Assembly (NCBI GenBank): GCA_905197435.1
Contig: CAJJYX010000025.1
Span: forward strand, 1-23,440
Reading direction: 5' to 3'
From: an uncultured Bacteroides sp.
Lineage (GTDB): Bacteria > Bacteroidota > Bacteroidia > Bacteroidales > Bacteroidaceae
DNA: 23,440 nucleotides
The notes below the pieces were generated by a model, which was not told the DNA's origin, ran no database searches, and saw only the letters and a program-made list of their open reading frames with translations. Positions 1 through 9,200 of this stretch are shown piece after piece (position 1 is the stretch's first letter; each line of letters begins with the position of its first letter). Both the position numbers and the translations under genes were made by a program.

Positions 1-1574
1 GTTCCATTGTACTGCTGGTAGTATTTATGAACATCACACCGACGGGTATGGTCCCCAATGAAGACACCGGTACTATCATGGGTGTAGTGACGCTGCCTCC
101 GGGCACTTCACAAGAACGCGCCATGGAGGTGCTGACTCGTGTGGACAGCCTTGTTGCAGCCGATCCGGCAGTAGAATCGCGTACGGTAATCTCCGGTTTC
201 AGCTTCATCGGCGGGCAGGGACCTTCTTACGGCTCGCTCATCATCAAGCTGAAGGATTGGGAAGACCGTTCCACCATGCAGAATTCAACGGTTGTTTATG
301 CCACGCTCTTCATGCGTGCCCAGAAGATCATCAAGGAAGCACAGGTATTGTTCTTTGCGCCGCCTATGATTCCGGGTTACTCGGCATCCAGCGATATCGA
401 ATTGAACATGCAGGACAAGACCGGTGGTGACCTCAACCACTTCTTCGAGGTAGTGAACCAATATACCGCCGCTTTGGAGGCACGCCCGGAAATCAACTCC
501 GCAAAGACCAGCTTCAACCCCAACTTCCCGCAATATATGCTGGATATCGATGCTGCCGCCTGTAAGAAAGCAGGCCTCAGCCCGAGCGACATCCTCAGCA
601 CCATGCAGGGATATTTCGGAGGTCTTTATGCTTCCAACTTCAACAGCTTCGGTAAGATGTATCGTGTAATGATTCAGGCCGAACCGAATGCGACCAAAAA
701 TCTGGAGTCACTCTCCGGTATCAAGGTACGCAACGGCGACGAAATGGCCCCCATCACTCAATTTGTATCCATCAAGAAAATATATGGCCCTGATATTATC
801 AGCCGTTTCAACCTTTATACATCCATGAAGGTAATGGTAGCTCCTGCCAGTGGTTATACATCCGGTCAGGCACTGGCCGCCATTGCAGAGGTCGCCAAAG
901 AAAACCTGCCTGCCGGCTTTGCCTATGAACTTGGCGGTATGGCACGTGAAGAGGCCGAGACAAGCGGCAGTACCACCGGCTTGATTTTCATACTCTGTTT
1001 CGTATTTGTCTACTTGTTGCTGAGTGCACAATATGAGAGCTACATCCTTCCGCTCTCCGTATTGTTCTCCGTACCGTTCGGATTGCTGGGCAGCTTCTTG
1101 TTCGTCAGCGGCGTCGGCTCATTGGGCAACATTCCTGCATTGAAGATGATTTTAGGAACCATGTCCAATGACATTTACATGCAGATTGCGTTAATCATGC
1201 TGATGGGTCTGTTGGCCAAGAATGCCATCCTGATTGTGGAATTCGCCCTCGACCGCCGCAGAATGGGTATGAGCATCACCTGGGCGGCCGTGCTGGGTGC
1301 CGCAGCCCGTCTGCGTCCTATCTTGATGACATCTTTGGCAATGATTGTCGGTCTGCTCCCGTTGATGTTTGCCTCCGGCGCAGGTGCCAACGGTAACCGC
1401 ACACTGGGTACATCCGCCATCGGTGGTATGTTAGTCGGTATGATTCTGCAAATCTTTATCGTACCCGCATTGTTCGTGGCATTCCAGTATCTGCAAGAGA
1501 AGTTCAAGCCGATGAAATGGGAAGATGTGGACAATTCGGATGCGGAACCCGAAATAGAGCAATATACAAAATAG
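1..1574 (+). CDS. RND (HAE1/AcrB-type) efflux pump inner-membrane subunit, C-terminal half
   Basis: The reading frame is open from base 3, so the gene begins before the window; the first internal ATG at 27 is not the true start. About 524 residues are visible, corresponding to the second half of an AcrB-like protein of about 1050 residues. The visible part starts in a membrane segment, then has the periplasmic motif PTGMVPNEDTG (AcrB has a similar PDEDQG segment), the second porter/docking region, and a C-terminal block of membrane helices. The helix motif AKNAILIVEF carries the Lys of the proton relay. RND pumps export drugs, bile salts or lipophilic compounds by proton exchange, together with a membrane-fusion protein and an outer-membrane channel. 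The channel gene follows 87 bases downstream; the fusion protein is presumably upstream of the window. The substrate cannot be inferred. The protein ends in a short acidic tail and a TAG stop. Confidence 0.93.
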   Translation, partial: SIVLLVVFMNITPTGMVPNEDTGTIMGVVTLPPGTSQERAMEVLTRVDSLVAADPAVESRTVISGFSFIGGQGPSYGSLIIKLKDWEDRSTMQNSTVVYATLFMRAQKIIKEAQVLFFAPPMIPGYSASSDIELNMQDKTGGDLNHFFEVVNQYTAALEARPEINSAKTSFNPNFPQYMLDIDAAACKKAGLSPSDILSTMQGYFGGLYASNFNSFGKMYRVMIQAEPNATKNLESLSGIKVRNGDEMAPITQFVSIKKIYGPDIISRFNLYTSMKVMVAPASGYTSGQALAAIAEVAKENLPAGFAYELGGMAREEAETSGSTTGLIFILCFVFVYLLLSAQYESYILPLSVLFSVPFGLLGSFLFVSGVGSLGNIPALKMILGTMSNDIYMQIALIMLMGLLAKNAILIVEFALDRRRMGMSITWAAVLGAAARLRPILMTSLAMIVGLLPLMFASGAGANGNRTLGTSAIGGMLVGMILQIFIVPALFVAFQYLQEKFKPMKWEDVDNSDAEPEIEQYTK

Positions 1575-1575
1575 T

Positions 1576-1652
1576 GATTAACGATTAGCGATTAGTGATT
1601 AATGGTTTGTCCGTTGCCACAAATCATCAGCCACTAATCACTAATCACTAAA
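1576..1652. repeat. Intergenic heptad repeats forming an inverted repeat
   Basis: Directly after the pump stop codon are four tandem heptads of the form GATTARY (1576-1603). Three reverse-complement heptads CACTAAT/CACTAAA follow at 1632-1652. Bases 1585-1601 can pair with 1635-1651 at 16 of 17 positions, giving a long AT-rich hairpin in the transcript between the pump and the outer-membrane channel genes. There is no T-run after it, so it does not look like a standard terminator. The same repeat vocabulary recurs after the next gene. Confidence 0.8.
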
Positions 1653-1661
1653 ATATTTATT

Positions 1662-3047
1662 ATGAAGAAGATAATATGCCTGATGTGCACTGCTGCCTTA
1701 TTAAGCAGTTGCCACATCTACAAATCATACGACAGACCCGAAGATATCACAACTGCCGGACTGTATCGGGACACGGCATCCGTAAACGATACACTGGTCT
1801 CTGATACAGCCAACTTCGGTAATCTGCCTTGGAGAGCCGTGTTTACAGACCCGCAATTGCAGGCACTTATAGAACAAGCACTCACCAACAATGCCGACCT
1901 GCGCAGCGCTGCACTGAACGTAAAGCAGGCACAGGCCGCACTGATGTCCGCCCGGTTGTCCTATGCCCCGATGCTCGCCTTGTCTCCACAAGGAACCGTG
2001 AACAGTTGGGACAAAGGGAAAGCCATACAAACCTACTCGCTACCGGTTACGGCAAGCTGGCAAATGGACCTCTTCGGACAACTGCTGAACCCGAAACGGC
2101 AGGCGCAAGTGTCCGTGAAACAGACACAGTTCTATGAACAAGCCGTACAGACGCAAGTCATTGCCAACGTAGCCAACATGTACTACACCCTGCTGATGCT
2201 CGACCGCCAACTGCAAATAACAGAAGGTACTGCCGACATCCTGAAAAGAAACCTGGAAACCGTGCAAGCCATGATGGACGCAGGTATCTACGGAACCACT
2301 TCTGCAGCCGTAGAACAGAGCCGCAACGCTTATGCACAAGTCATGGCATCATTGCCGGACATACGCCAAGGCATCCGCGAAACAGAAAATGCCTTGTGCC
2401 TGATGCTGAACCAGCCGGGACAACACATCGCCCGCAGCGTGCTGGAAGAACAACAGCTCCCCTCGGAGTTCTCCGCCGGTATCCCCTTGCAACTGCTGTC
2501 GAACCGTCCGGACGTAAAAGCTGCTGAAATGTCACTGGCCGCGAGCTACTACAACACCAACAGCGCACGTGCCGCTTTTTACCCGCAGGTTACATTGAGC
2601 GGTTCGGCTGGTTGGACCAACAGTGCAGGGTCTACAATCGTCAGCCCGGGCAAGCTATTGGCTTCCGTCGTCGGTTCGCTGACGCAGCCCTTGTTCTATC
2701 GCGGTGCCAACATTGCCCGTCTGAGACAAGCCAAAGCACAGGAAGAGCAAGCTAAGATAAAATTCCAGACCGCCCTGCTGAATGCCGGCAACGAAGTAAG
2801 CAACGCCCTTTACCAGTACCAGATGGAGACAGATAAAGCTGTTTCGCGCCATACTCAAGTAAATTCTGCCCGCAAAGCTGCAGCAGATACAAAAGAATTG
2901 TTTAACTTAGGCACGTCAACCTATCTGGAAGTCTTGTCTGCCGAGCAATCCTATCTCAGTGCACAGCTTTCAGAAGTGTCCGACACCTTCAGCCGCATGC
3001 AAGCCGTCATCAGCCTGTACCAGGCGCTCGGAGGGGGAAGAGAGTAA
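1662..3047 (+). CDS. TolC/OprM/CusC-type outer-membrane efflux lipoprotein
   Basis: This 461-residue protein is the outer-membrane channel that completes the tripartite RND pump encoded just upstream. It begins with a short hydrophobic signal and a lipobox ending LLSSC, so Cys17 is the likely lipidated residue, as in NodT/OprM-type channels. Two outer-membrane-efflux (OEP) repeats can be recognised. The first has coiled-coil-like Ala/Gln-rich helices around residues 65-110. The second has the typical FNLGTSTYLEVLSAEQSYL segment near the C-terminus, followed by a terminal helix. Length and layout are normal for the family. The gene is separated from its neighbours by repeat-rich spacers of 87 and 107 bases, consistent with one operon. 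Start choice: the ATG at 1662 is the one that leaves a complete lipoprotein signal. Confidence 0.92.
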   Translation: MKKIICLMCTAALLSSCHIYKSYDRPEDITTAGLYRDTASVNDTLVSDTANFGNLPWRAVFTDPQLQALIEQALTNNADLRSAALNVKQAQAALMSARLSYAPMLALSPQGTVNSWDKGKAIQTYSLPVTASWQMDLFGQLLNPKRQAQVSVKQTQFYEQAVQTQVIANVANMYYTLLMLDRQLQITEGTADILKRNLETVQAMMDAGIYGTTSAAVEQSRNAYAQVMASLPDIRQGIRETENALCLMLNQPGQHIARSVLEEQQLPSEFSAGIPLQLLSNRPDVKAAEMSLAASYYNTNSARAAFYPQVTLSGSAGWTNSAGSTIVSPGKLLASVVGSLTQPLFYRGANIARLRQAKAQEEQAKIKFQTALLNAGNEVSNALYQYQMETDKAVSRHTQVNSARKAAADTKELFNLGTSTYLEVLSAEQSYLSAQLSEVSDTFSRMQAVISLYQALGGGRE

Positions 3048-3051
3048 GAAC

Positions 3052-3150
3052 GAGTGATAAGTGATTAGTAATCAGTGATTAGTGAGATAGTAAATCCTAA
3101 CCACTCATCGCCTACCACTTATCACTAATAATTAATCACTAATCACTAAT
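3052..3150. repeat. Second intergenic heptad/inverted repeat segment
   Basis: The spacer between the efflux channel and the LpxA-like gene consists mostly of the same GTGATTA/TAATCAC words as the repeat at 1576-1652. Forward-orientation copies lie at about 3053-3087 and reverse-complement copies at about 3116-3150. One perfect pairing is 3053-3063 with 3116-3126 (AGTGATAAGTG with CACTTATCACT), and several alternative pairings exist. The segment ends only a few bases before the start codon at 3155, so a hairpin could cover the ribosome-binding region. Confidence 0.75.
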
Positions 3151-3154
3151 AACT

Positions 3155-3922
3155 ATGATAAGTCCGTTAGCTTATGTAGATTCTGCCGCAAAAATCGGCA
3201 AGAATGTAACCGTCCAGCCCTTTGCTTTTATCGAAGGGAACGTGGAAATCGGCGATGACTGCACAATTATGTCCGGTGCAAAAATCCTGAACGGAACCCG
3301 TTTAGGCAAAGGAAACAAGATACATCATAATGCCGTTTTGGGAACCGAACCACAAGACTTCCACTATACGGGAGAAGAAAGCATGCTGGTTATCGGCGAG
3401 AATAATGATATCCGCGAGAATGTGGTTGTCAGCCGTGCCACCCATGCAGGGGGCTGTACCCGCATCGGTAACGACAATTACTTGATGGACGGTGTACACC
3501 TTTGCCACGACGTGCAAATCGGCAACCATTGTGTATTGGGCATCAAGAGCACCGTAGCCGGGGAATGCCGGATAGACGACTGCACGATTCTGAGCAGCAA
3601 CGTCATTCTGCACCAATGCTGCCACATCGGAAGCTGGGTACTTATTCAGGCAGGTTGCCGCATTTCAAAGGATGTGCCGCCTTACGTTATTATGAACGGC
3701 AATCCGGCAGAATACCACGGCATCAACGCTGCTGTGCTACAGCATAAGCACCAGGTGACCGAACGCATATTACGCCATATCGTGAATGCCTACCGTTTGG
3801 TATACCAGGGAAACTTCAGCCTACAAGATGCCTTGCAAAAAATTGAAGACCAGGTGCCGATGAGCGACGAGATACACAACATCATCAACTTCATCAAGGA
3901 TTCCCAAGGAATCGTGAAGTGA
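3155..3922 (+). CDS. lpxA: LpxA-like UDP-N-acetylglucosamine acyltransferase (left-handed beta-helix)
   Basis: This 255-residue cytoplasmic protein has isoleucine-patch hexapeptide repeats over roughly residues 1-185, then a helical C-terminal domain, matching E. coli LpxA in length. LpxA moves a 3-hydroxyacyl chain from acyl carrier protein to UDP-GlcNAc, the first step of lipid A synthesis. By eye-alignment the catalytic base His125 of E. coli corresponds to His118 (HLCHD motif), Gln73 to Gln67, His122 to His115, His160 to His153, and the DVPPYVI segment is intact. Differences are visible: E. coli His144 aligns with Glu137, and the acyl-length ruler position Gly173 aligns with Ala166. In Bacteroides the standard lpxA usually sits with lpxD and the lpxC/fabZ fusion, which is not the case here, so this may be a second copy. 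It follows the efflux genes in the same orientation and precedes a strong terminator. Confidence 0.85.
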   Translation: MISPLAYVDSAAKIGKNVTVQPFAFIEGNVEIGDDCTIMSGAKILNGTRLGKGNKIHHNAVLGTEPQDFHYTGEESMLVIGENNDIRENVVVSRATHAGGCTRIGNDNYLMDGVHLCHDVQIGNHCVLGIKSTVAGECRIDDCTILSSNVILHQCCHIGSWVLIQAGCRISKDVPPYVIMNGNPAEYHGINAAVLQHKHQVTERILRHIVNAYRLVYQGNFSLQDALQKIEDQVPMSDEIHNIINFIKDSQGIVK

Positions 3923-3934
3923 GACGCTTTTCGC

Positions 3935-4006
3935 AGGCACGAATCACACAGACAATCACAGGCAGACAGGGTCTTTTCTGCCGGTTTGTGTGATTCGTGC
4001 CTTTTT
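3935..4006 (+). terminator. Strong terminator hairpin after the LpxA-like gene
   Basis: Bases 3935-3950 (AGGCACGAATCACACA) are perfectly complementary to 3987-4002, giving a 16-bp stem. A smaller inner stem (GGCAG 3961-3965 with CTGCC 3978-3982) lies in the loop, and a T-run begins at 4002. It lies 12 bases after the lpxA-like stop codon and probably ends the efflux-lpxA transcription unit. Confidence 0.8.
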
Positions 4007-4039
4007 ATTATTCCTTTTGAATAGCATTAAAAGAAATCG

Positions 4040-4200
4040 TCAATTTATTGCTTTAAATACCACGTCTTTTCCTTTATACAGCTCCCTGAGTTTTGCCGAA
4101 GGTGCCATTTCTTCACGGCATGACACGCACCAGCTTTACCCAGAAATCCACATAAATGACTTTGCCTTTGTGCTTTGGATTAGCTTCGACACACCATCCT
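4040..4200 (-). pseudogene. Decayed fragment of a thioredoxin-like (TlpA/ResA-type) protein
   Basis: On the minus strand the segment reads GKVIYVDFW in one frame (start of the motif at about 4160, Trp codon 4140-4142). It continues in the next frame as SWCVSCREEMAPSAKLRELY, with WCVSC at 4118-4132 and a stop at 4040-4042. In thioredoxin-like proteins the motif is VDFWxxWCxxC, with six bases between the two Trp codons; here there are seven, so a one-base insertion explains the frame change. The N-terminal part is missing (an in-frame stop lies just upstream) and the C-terminal part ends soon after GKDVVF. About 50 codons remain, so this is a relic and not a functional oxidoreductase. Bases 4201-4297, between it and the next gene, show nothing recognisable. 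Confidence 0.7.
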
Positions 4201-4297
4201 TTTTAATTGCTCTCACTCCCCTCCCCGGAAGGGCGATAAACAGGAACATCCGGGAAAACAGTAAGGGCAGTGAGGGCAAGTTGGGCATTTTTTTGTT

Positions 4298-5035
4298 TTA
4301 CTTCTCAAAATGCAGTGCACCAAAGAACTCCGGGCAATGGAAGTTCGGCTTCTCCAGTTCAATCGGATTCCAGGAAAGGAAGTGAGGAGTCTGAAGCTTG
4401 TCACCGCACTTATAGAAGTTGGCACGGATTGTCTTGCCATCCAATGAAGTGATGTCATGCAGGAAGAAAGCGGTATAGGGAATAACCAAAGCCACTTCCC
4501 AGTTGCACTCTCCTACCCTTTCCTCAAACGCTTCACGCCCCAAAGAAGCCCAGCGCTGCACCTTGTCGAGCACTTCCTGCGAAGCATGCTGACGGTTTCC
4601 ACGACCGGCACCGGCACCGATGAGCAGTGTTCCGGCACAATTGCATTCCATATTGTAATACACTCCGTCATCCGCAGGAACAGAGAAGAACTCCACGCAT
4701 GCGTCCTCCCAAACCCGGCCGTTGTCTTGTCCGGCAACCGCACGTACACTGGCCTCCCTTACCTTGAAGTGAAGCAAAATGGCATCAGCCGTATGGGCAA
4801 TACGGAACTCCACATCGGGACAGTAGGGAAAACCGTCCCAATTCACAGTGTTGACAGGCTGAAAAGCCACTTTTTCTTTATCCAGAAGAGCAGGAACCGA
4901 TTCTACGGGTACATTTGCCACGCTCACCTTCTTTACATTCAATTCTTTCATTTTACTATTTTGAGGATTAATTGCAGACAGCGGCAGTATGCAAAAAACT
5001 GCCGCTATCGTCATCAAATACTTTTTCAGATACAT
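4298..5035 (-). CDS. CBM9-like carbohydrate-binding protein
   Basis: This 245-residue protein resembles the carbohydrate-binding family-9-like proteins of Bacteroidetes: a beta-sandwich with the typical segments VNWDGFPYCPDVEFRIAHT, VWEDACVEFF, and a C-terminal FLSWNPIELEKPNFHCPEFF. No catalytic domain is attached. The N-terminus has two Lys followed by a hydrophobic stretch ending LPLSA, which looks like a signal peptide. However, Met29 (codon at 4949-4951), followed by KELNVKKV, could also be the start of a cytosolic form. The ATG at 5033-5035 overlaps the end of the kinase gene by 10 bases, implying translational coupling. Ligand unknown; a role linked to the sugar handled by the kinase is an inference from position. 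Confidence 0.75.
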   Translation of the reverse strand: MYLKKYLMTIAAVFCILPLSAINPQNSKMKELNVKKVSVANVPVESVPALLDKEKVAFQPVNTVNWDGFPYCPDVEFRIAHTADAILLHFKVREASVRAVAGQDNGRVWEDACVEFFSVPADDGVYYNMECNCAGTLLIGAGAGRGNRQHASQEVLDKVQRWASLGREAFEERVGECNWEVALVIPYTAFFLHDITSLDGKTIRANFYKCGDKLQTPHFLSWNPIELEKPNFHCPEFFGALHFEK

Positions 5036-6108
5036 GAAGCAATGAATTTTTTCATCTCCGGCGTATGCTCCTCCACACTCTGCAACAGCTTGAACTGGGC
5101 TTTGGTGCGAACGAGGTTATGCTCCGGATACTGGATTTTGTAATAAGTATCTCCATTGATGTAGTCGGCCAAGAAACGGACACACTGCATATAGGGGAAC
5201 AGGGCGGCTGCGTATGGCAGGTTATCGATCTCCACCGGCAACAGGAAAGACTTGCCGGATTCCAAATACCCCTTTGTAAAAGCCTTGAAAATCTCCATGT
5301 CGAAGTTTACATTTTCCAGGTTCTTGTCGTCCTCCAAACCGGTGTTGGCGCCCGAACGGAGAAAGTCACCATAATCGGAGAAGACAAAACTCGGCATTAC
5401 GGTATCCAAATCAATCACGCAAAGTACCGTACCGTCTTCATCAAACATCATGTTATTCACTTTCGTGTCGCAGTGACAGACGCGTTTGGGCAATTTGCCT
5501 TCACGATAAAGGCGCTCTGCCTTACACATTTCCTCGGCACGCTTCTCTATTTCGTCCAGGAAATATTGCACTTCCTTCACACGTCCCGCAGCATCACCTG
5601 CCACAGCATCGCGAAGTTGTTTCAGGCGAAATTCCATGTTGTGGAAATCGGGGATTGTCTCACCCAGTGTATCCGGTATGTCAGCCAGCATAGCCTGGAA
5701 GTTGCCAAAGGCAGCTCCCGCATAATAGGAGTATTCCGGGTTCACCGTTTCGTAAGTCTTTGCACGGGGAATGAAAACCATGACGCGCCAGTAGTTCTCA
5801 CCATCATACCAATACGTCTTTCCGTCTGCAACCTGGATGAAATGAAGCACTTTCCGGTCAATATCGGATTCGCCCCTTTCTTCCAGTTTCCGGCGTATGT
5901 GCCTGGTCACAGCTTCAATATTGGATTGCAACATCTCCACATCCTGGAAAATGGCATGGTTGATACGCTGCAAAACATAATCCGGAGCGTCGGCTTCGGC
6001 AGTGGTCACTTTGTACGTATCGTTAATCAGCCCCGAGCCTAAAGGCTTGATTTCACGCACCGTACCTTTCATTTGAAAATGAGATACAATAGATAAAAGG
6101 TCTTTCAT
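5026..6108 (-). CDS. NahK-like N-acetylhexosamine 1-kinase family phosphotransferase
   Basis: This 360-residue cytoplasmic protein has an aminoglycoside-phosphotransferase (choline-kinase-like) fold. Visible motifs are an N-lobe glycine-containing loop (PLGSGLINDTYKV, residues 22-34), the catalytic loop CHCDTKVNNMMFD (residues 211-223, with catalytic Asp214 and Asn219), and the metal-binding IDLDT (residues 232-236). The segments SDYGDFLRSGANTG and EDDKNLENVNF closely resemble, from memory, the N-acetylhexosamine 1-kinase NahK of bifidobacteria, which makes GalNAc/GlcNAc-1-phosphate. That would suit a locus releasing GalNAc from chondroitin, but the substrate is inferred. The gene is divergent from the hybrid regulator (189-base shared intergenic region) and overlaps the CBM9-like gene downstream. 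A -7 promoter element lies about 26 bases upstream of the start. Confidence 0.8.
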   Translation of the reverse strand: MKDLLSIVSHFQMKGTVREIKPLGSGLINDTYKVTTAEADAPDYVLQRINHAIFQDVEMLQSNIEAVTRHIRRKLEERGESDIDRKVLHFIQVADGKTYWYDGENYWRVMVFIPRAKTYETVNPEYSYYAGAAFGNFQAMLADIPDTLGETIPDFHNMEFRLKQLRDAVAGDAAGRVKEVQYFLDEIEKRAEEMCKAERLYREGKLPKRVCHCDTKVNNMMFDEDGTVLCVIDLDTVMPSFVFSDYGDFLRSGANTGLEDDKNLENVNFDMEIFKAFTKGYLESGKSFLLPVEIDNLPYAAALFPYMQCVRFLADYINGDTYYKIQYPEHNLVRTKAQFKLLQSVEEHTPEMKKFIASCI

Positions 6109-6133
6109 GATAACTTATAAATTAATTTATTTA

Positions 6134-6141
6134 CAAAGATA
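6134..6141 (-). promoter_or_regulatory. Bacteroides -7 promoter element for the kinase operon
   Basis: On the minus strand the bases read TATCTTTG, an exact match to TAnnTTTG, ending 26 bases from the kinase ATG. A TTTG on the same strand at 6159-6162 is slightly too close to be a standard -33 element, so only the -7 box is claimed. Confidence 0.5.
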
Positions 6142-6260
6142 TGTTCTTTGCCTCACACCAAAAGGCAAGTATCGTTCACGGAGCATCCAAAATTATACAT
6201 TTAAGCGGACATAACCTCAAAAAGCTCCGGATAAATAAGACATCTTGCATGAAATATTTC

Positions 6261-6268
6261 TATATTTG
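6261..6268 (+). promoter_or_regulatory. Bacteroides -7 promoter element for the hybrid regulator gene
   Basis: TATATTTG matches TAnnTTTG exactly and lies 29 bases upstream of the GTG start at 6298, predicting a leader of roughly 25 bases. No clear -33 TTTG is seen at the usual distance. Confidence 0.5.
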
Positions 6269-6297
6269 TATCGGAAATCTTAAAAACTACCAGAAAA

Positions 6298-9200
6298 GTG
6301 CGAAAGTTTACCATCCGGCTGCTTCTTATCTTAATAAGCATGGTTGCCACGGCCATGCAGGGGCAAAACATTACTTTCAATCATTTGACTACCGATGACG
6401 GTCTGTCTCAATTTTCTGTAAACAGCCTCTATATCGACGAAAATGGCATCTTATGGATTGGAACCCGCGAAGGATTGAACCGTTACGACGGTGAAAACAT
6501 ACAAACTTACAAACTGCGGAAGAATGACCCACACAGCCTTTTCTGCAACAACGTGCTGCGACTGACCGGCAACCATAACGGGAAAATTTACCTGCTCTGC
6601 ACCGAGGGAGTGGCCGAATTCAACCTCGCCACACAAAGATTCACTACCCTGCTGCAAGGAAATATCAACAGTATCTATTACAACAATGCCCTTTTCATCG
6701 GGGAAAAAAACGAAATCTACCGCTACAACGAACAAACCGGCAACTTCGACCTATACTACCAACTGCCCGGCAAGAATCTGGAAATCTTTTGTATGCACCT
6801 GGACAAAGGATACCTATGGATGGGCACTACCAGCGACGGAGTGTACCGGCTGAACCTGGCCGACAAGGAACTGACGCATCCCATTCAAAAAGGCAACATA
6901 ACAAGCATCTACCAAGACAGTGAAGGGGAATTGTGGATTGGCAGTTGGGAAGAAGGACTGCATCACGTAAAGGCTGACGGGAAAATCGAAGTCTTTGAAT
7001 ACGATGCGAAGAATCCCTACAGCATCTCTTCCAATTTCGTAAGAGCCTGCTGTGAAGACAATCTGGGAAATATCTGGATAGGAACTTTCAACGGACTGAA
7101 CCGATACGACAAAAGTACCGGACTGTTTCAAAACCACGCCGCCAGCGATGCGCAAAGCGACGGTCTGACACATTCTTCCATCTGGTGCATTGTGAAAGAC
7201 AATCAGGGAACATTGTGGCTGGGTACCTATTTCGGAGGCGTCAACTATTTCAATCCGGAATATGAAATTTATACCCGTTACACTTATTCCTCCATCGAGG
7301 AAAAAGGATTGAGCAATCCAGTGGTGGGCCGTACCGTAGAAGACAAGGACGGCAACCTATGGATAGGAACCGAAGGAGGCGGGCTGAATTACTATGACCG
7401 GCGTACCCGCAAGTTCAGATGGTTCCGCCCAGGAGGTGGTCCGAACAGCATTTCACACAATAATATCAAAGCACTCTACTACGATGCTTCCAAAGACATC
7501 ATCTGGATAGGAACACACTTGGGCGGACTGAACAAGCTGGACATACGTTCGGGACGTTTCACCCACTACCGCATGAAAGCCAATGACCCGGAAACATTGC
7601 CATCAGACATTATCCGTGACATCGCCCCTTACCAAGACTGTTTGGTGATAGCCACCCAAAACGGCATCTGCCTCTTCAACCCGGCCGACGGGAAATGCCA
7701 GCAGTTGTTCCAAGACAGCAAAGAAGGTAAAAAAATCAAGATGGTGGCAGACATCACCTTTGATAATAACGGCACTCTGTGGATTGCTGCCACGGGCGAA
7801 GGCGTATTCAGCTATCGCTTCGATACAGGCAAACTGACCAATTACCGCCATGATACCGCCAACCCGCACAGCATCAGCAATAACAATATAAACAACATTA
7901 CCCAAGACAGCAAAGGTAATCTGTGGTTTGCTACTTCGGGCAGCGGGCTGGACTTGTACCGCCCTGCAAGCAGCGACTTTGAGAACTTTGACCAAGCAAA
8001 GAACGGGCTTTCCAGCGACTGCATCTATGAAACCCAAGAATCACCCACCAGCGGCAAACTGTTGCTCATCACCAACGAAGGGTTCTCCATCTTCGACTAC
8101 CTGCATAAAAGGTTCCAAAACTACAGTGTCGAAAACGGTTTCCCGATGACTGCCGTCAATGAGAACGCCCTTTGCGTGACCCGCGACGGCGAAATATTCC
8201 TGGGCGGTACACAGGGAATGATTTCTTTCCATGAAATGGAGCTGAACTTTACGCCGAAACCCTATAATATCATCCTCTCGCGCCTCATCGTGAACGGAAC
8301 GGAAATACAGGTAGGAGATGAAACCGGCATTCTGCAACAAGCTTTGTACCGCACACCCGAAATCACGCTCAATGCAAACCAGTCCATGTTCAGCATAGAA
8401 TTCGCCACTTCCAACTACGTAGCCGCCAACAAAGACGACATCATCTACAAGCTGGAAGGCTTCTCCAACGATTGGAACAGCACCCGTGGATTGCACAACA
8501 TCACTTATACCAACCTGAACGCAGGAACCTACAACCTGATTATCAAGCCCAACGGAAAGGATGACACCCTTTGCCCGCAAGTCCATCTGACTATCCATGT
8601 GTTGCCTCCCTACTACAAGACACCCCTTGCCTACCTCATCTACCTGATAGTAACGGGAATCTTGCTCTGGTATCTGGTACGTACCTACAAGTCGAGAATC
8701 AAACTTCGTGAATCGCTGAAGTACGAACAGAAGCACATCCGTGACGTAGAGGCCCTGAACCAGTCCAAGTTGCGCTTCTTCACCAATATTTCTCATGAAT
8801 TCCGTACTCCGCTGACGCTCATCGTGGCGCAAGTGGAGACACTGATGCAACTCCAGAATTTCACGCCTGCCGTATATAATAAGGTATTGGGCATCTACAA
8901 AAACAGCATACAGCTGCGCGAACTGATTACCGAACTGCTGGACTTCCGCAAGCAAGAACAAGGACACATGAAGATCAAGGTAAGCCCGCACAACATCGTG
9001 GACTTCCTATACGAAAACTACCTGCTTTTCCTGGAGTATGCCAGCACCAAGCAAATCAACCTCTACTTCGAGAAAGAAACAGACAGCCTCGAAGTATGGT
9101 ATGACCAGAAACAGATGCAGAAAGTGATAAACAACCTGCTATCCAACGCCATCAAGCACACCGAGGCGGAAGACAGTATCACCCTCAGCATCAAAACTGA

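Noticed and set aside
1576..3150. Short regular repeats considered as a CRISPR array
   Set aside because: Units are seven bases, contiguous and inverted, without unique spacers of 25-40 bases.
5065..6042. A 325-codon plus-strand open frame opposite the kinase
   Set aside because: The minus-strand protein has clear kinase motifs; the plus frame has none.
6298..8300. Repeated LWIGT-type motifs considered as a DNA tandem repeat
   Set aside because: They are beta-propeller blade repeats at the protein level with divergent DNA, normal for this regulator family.
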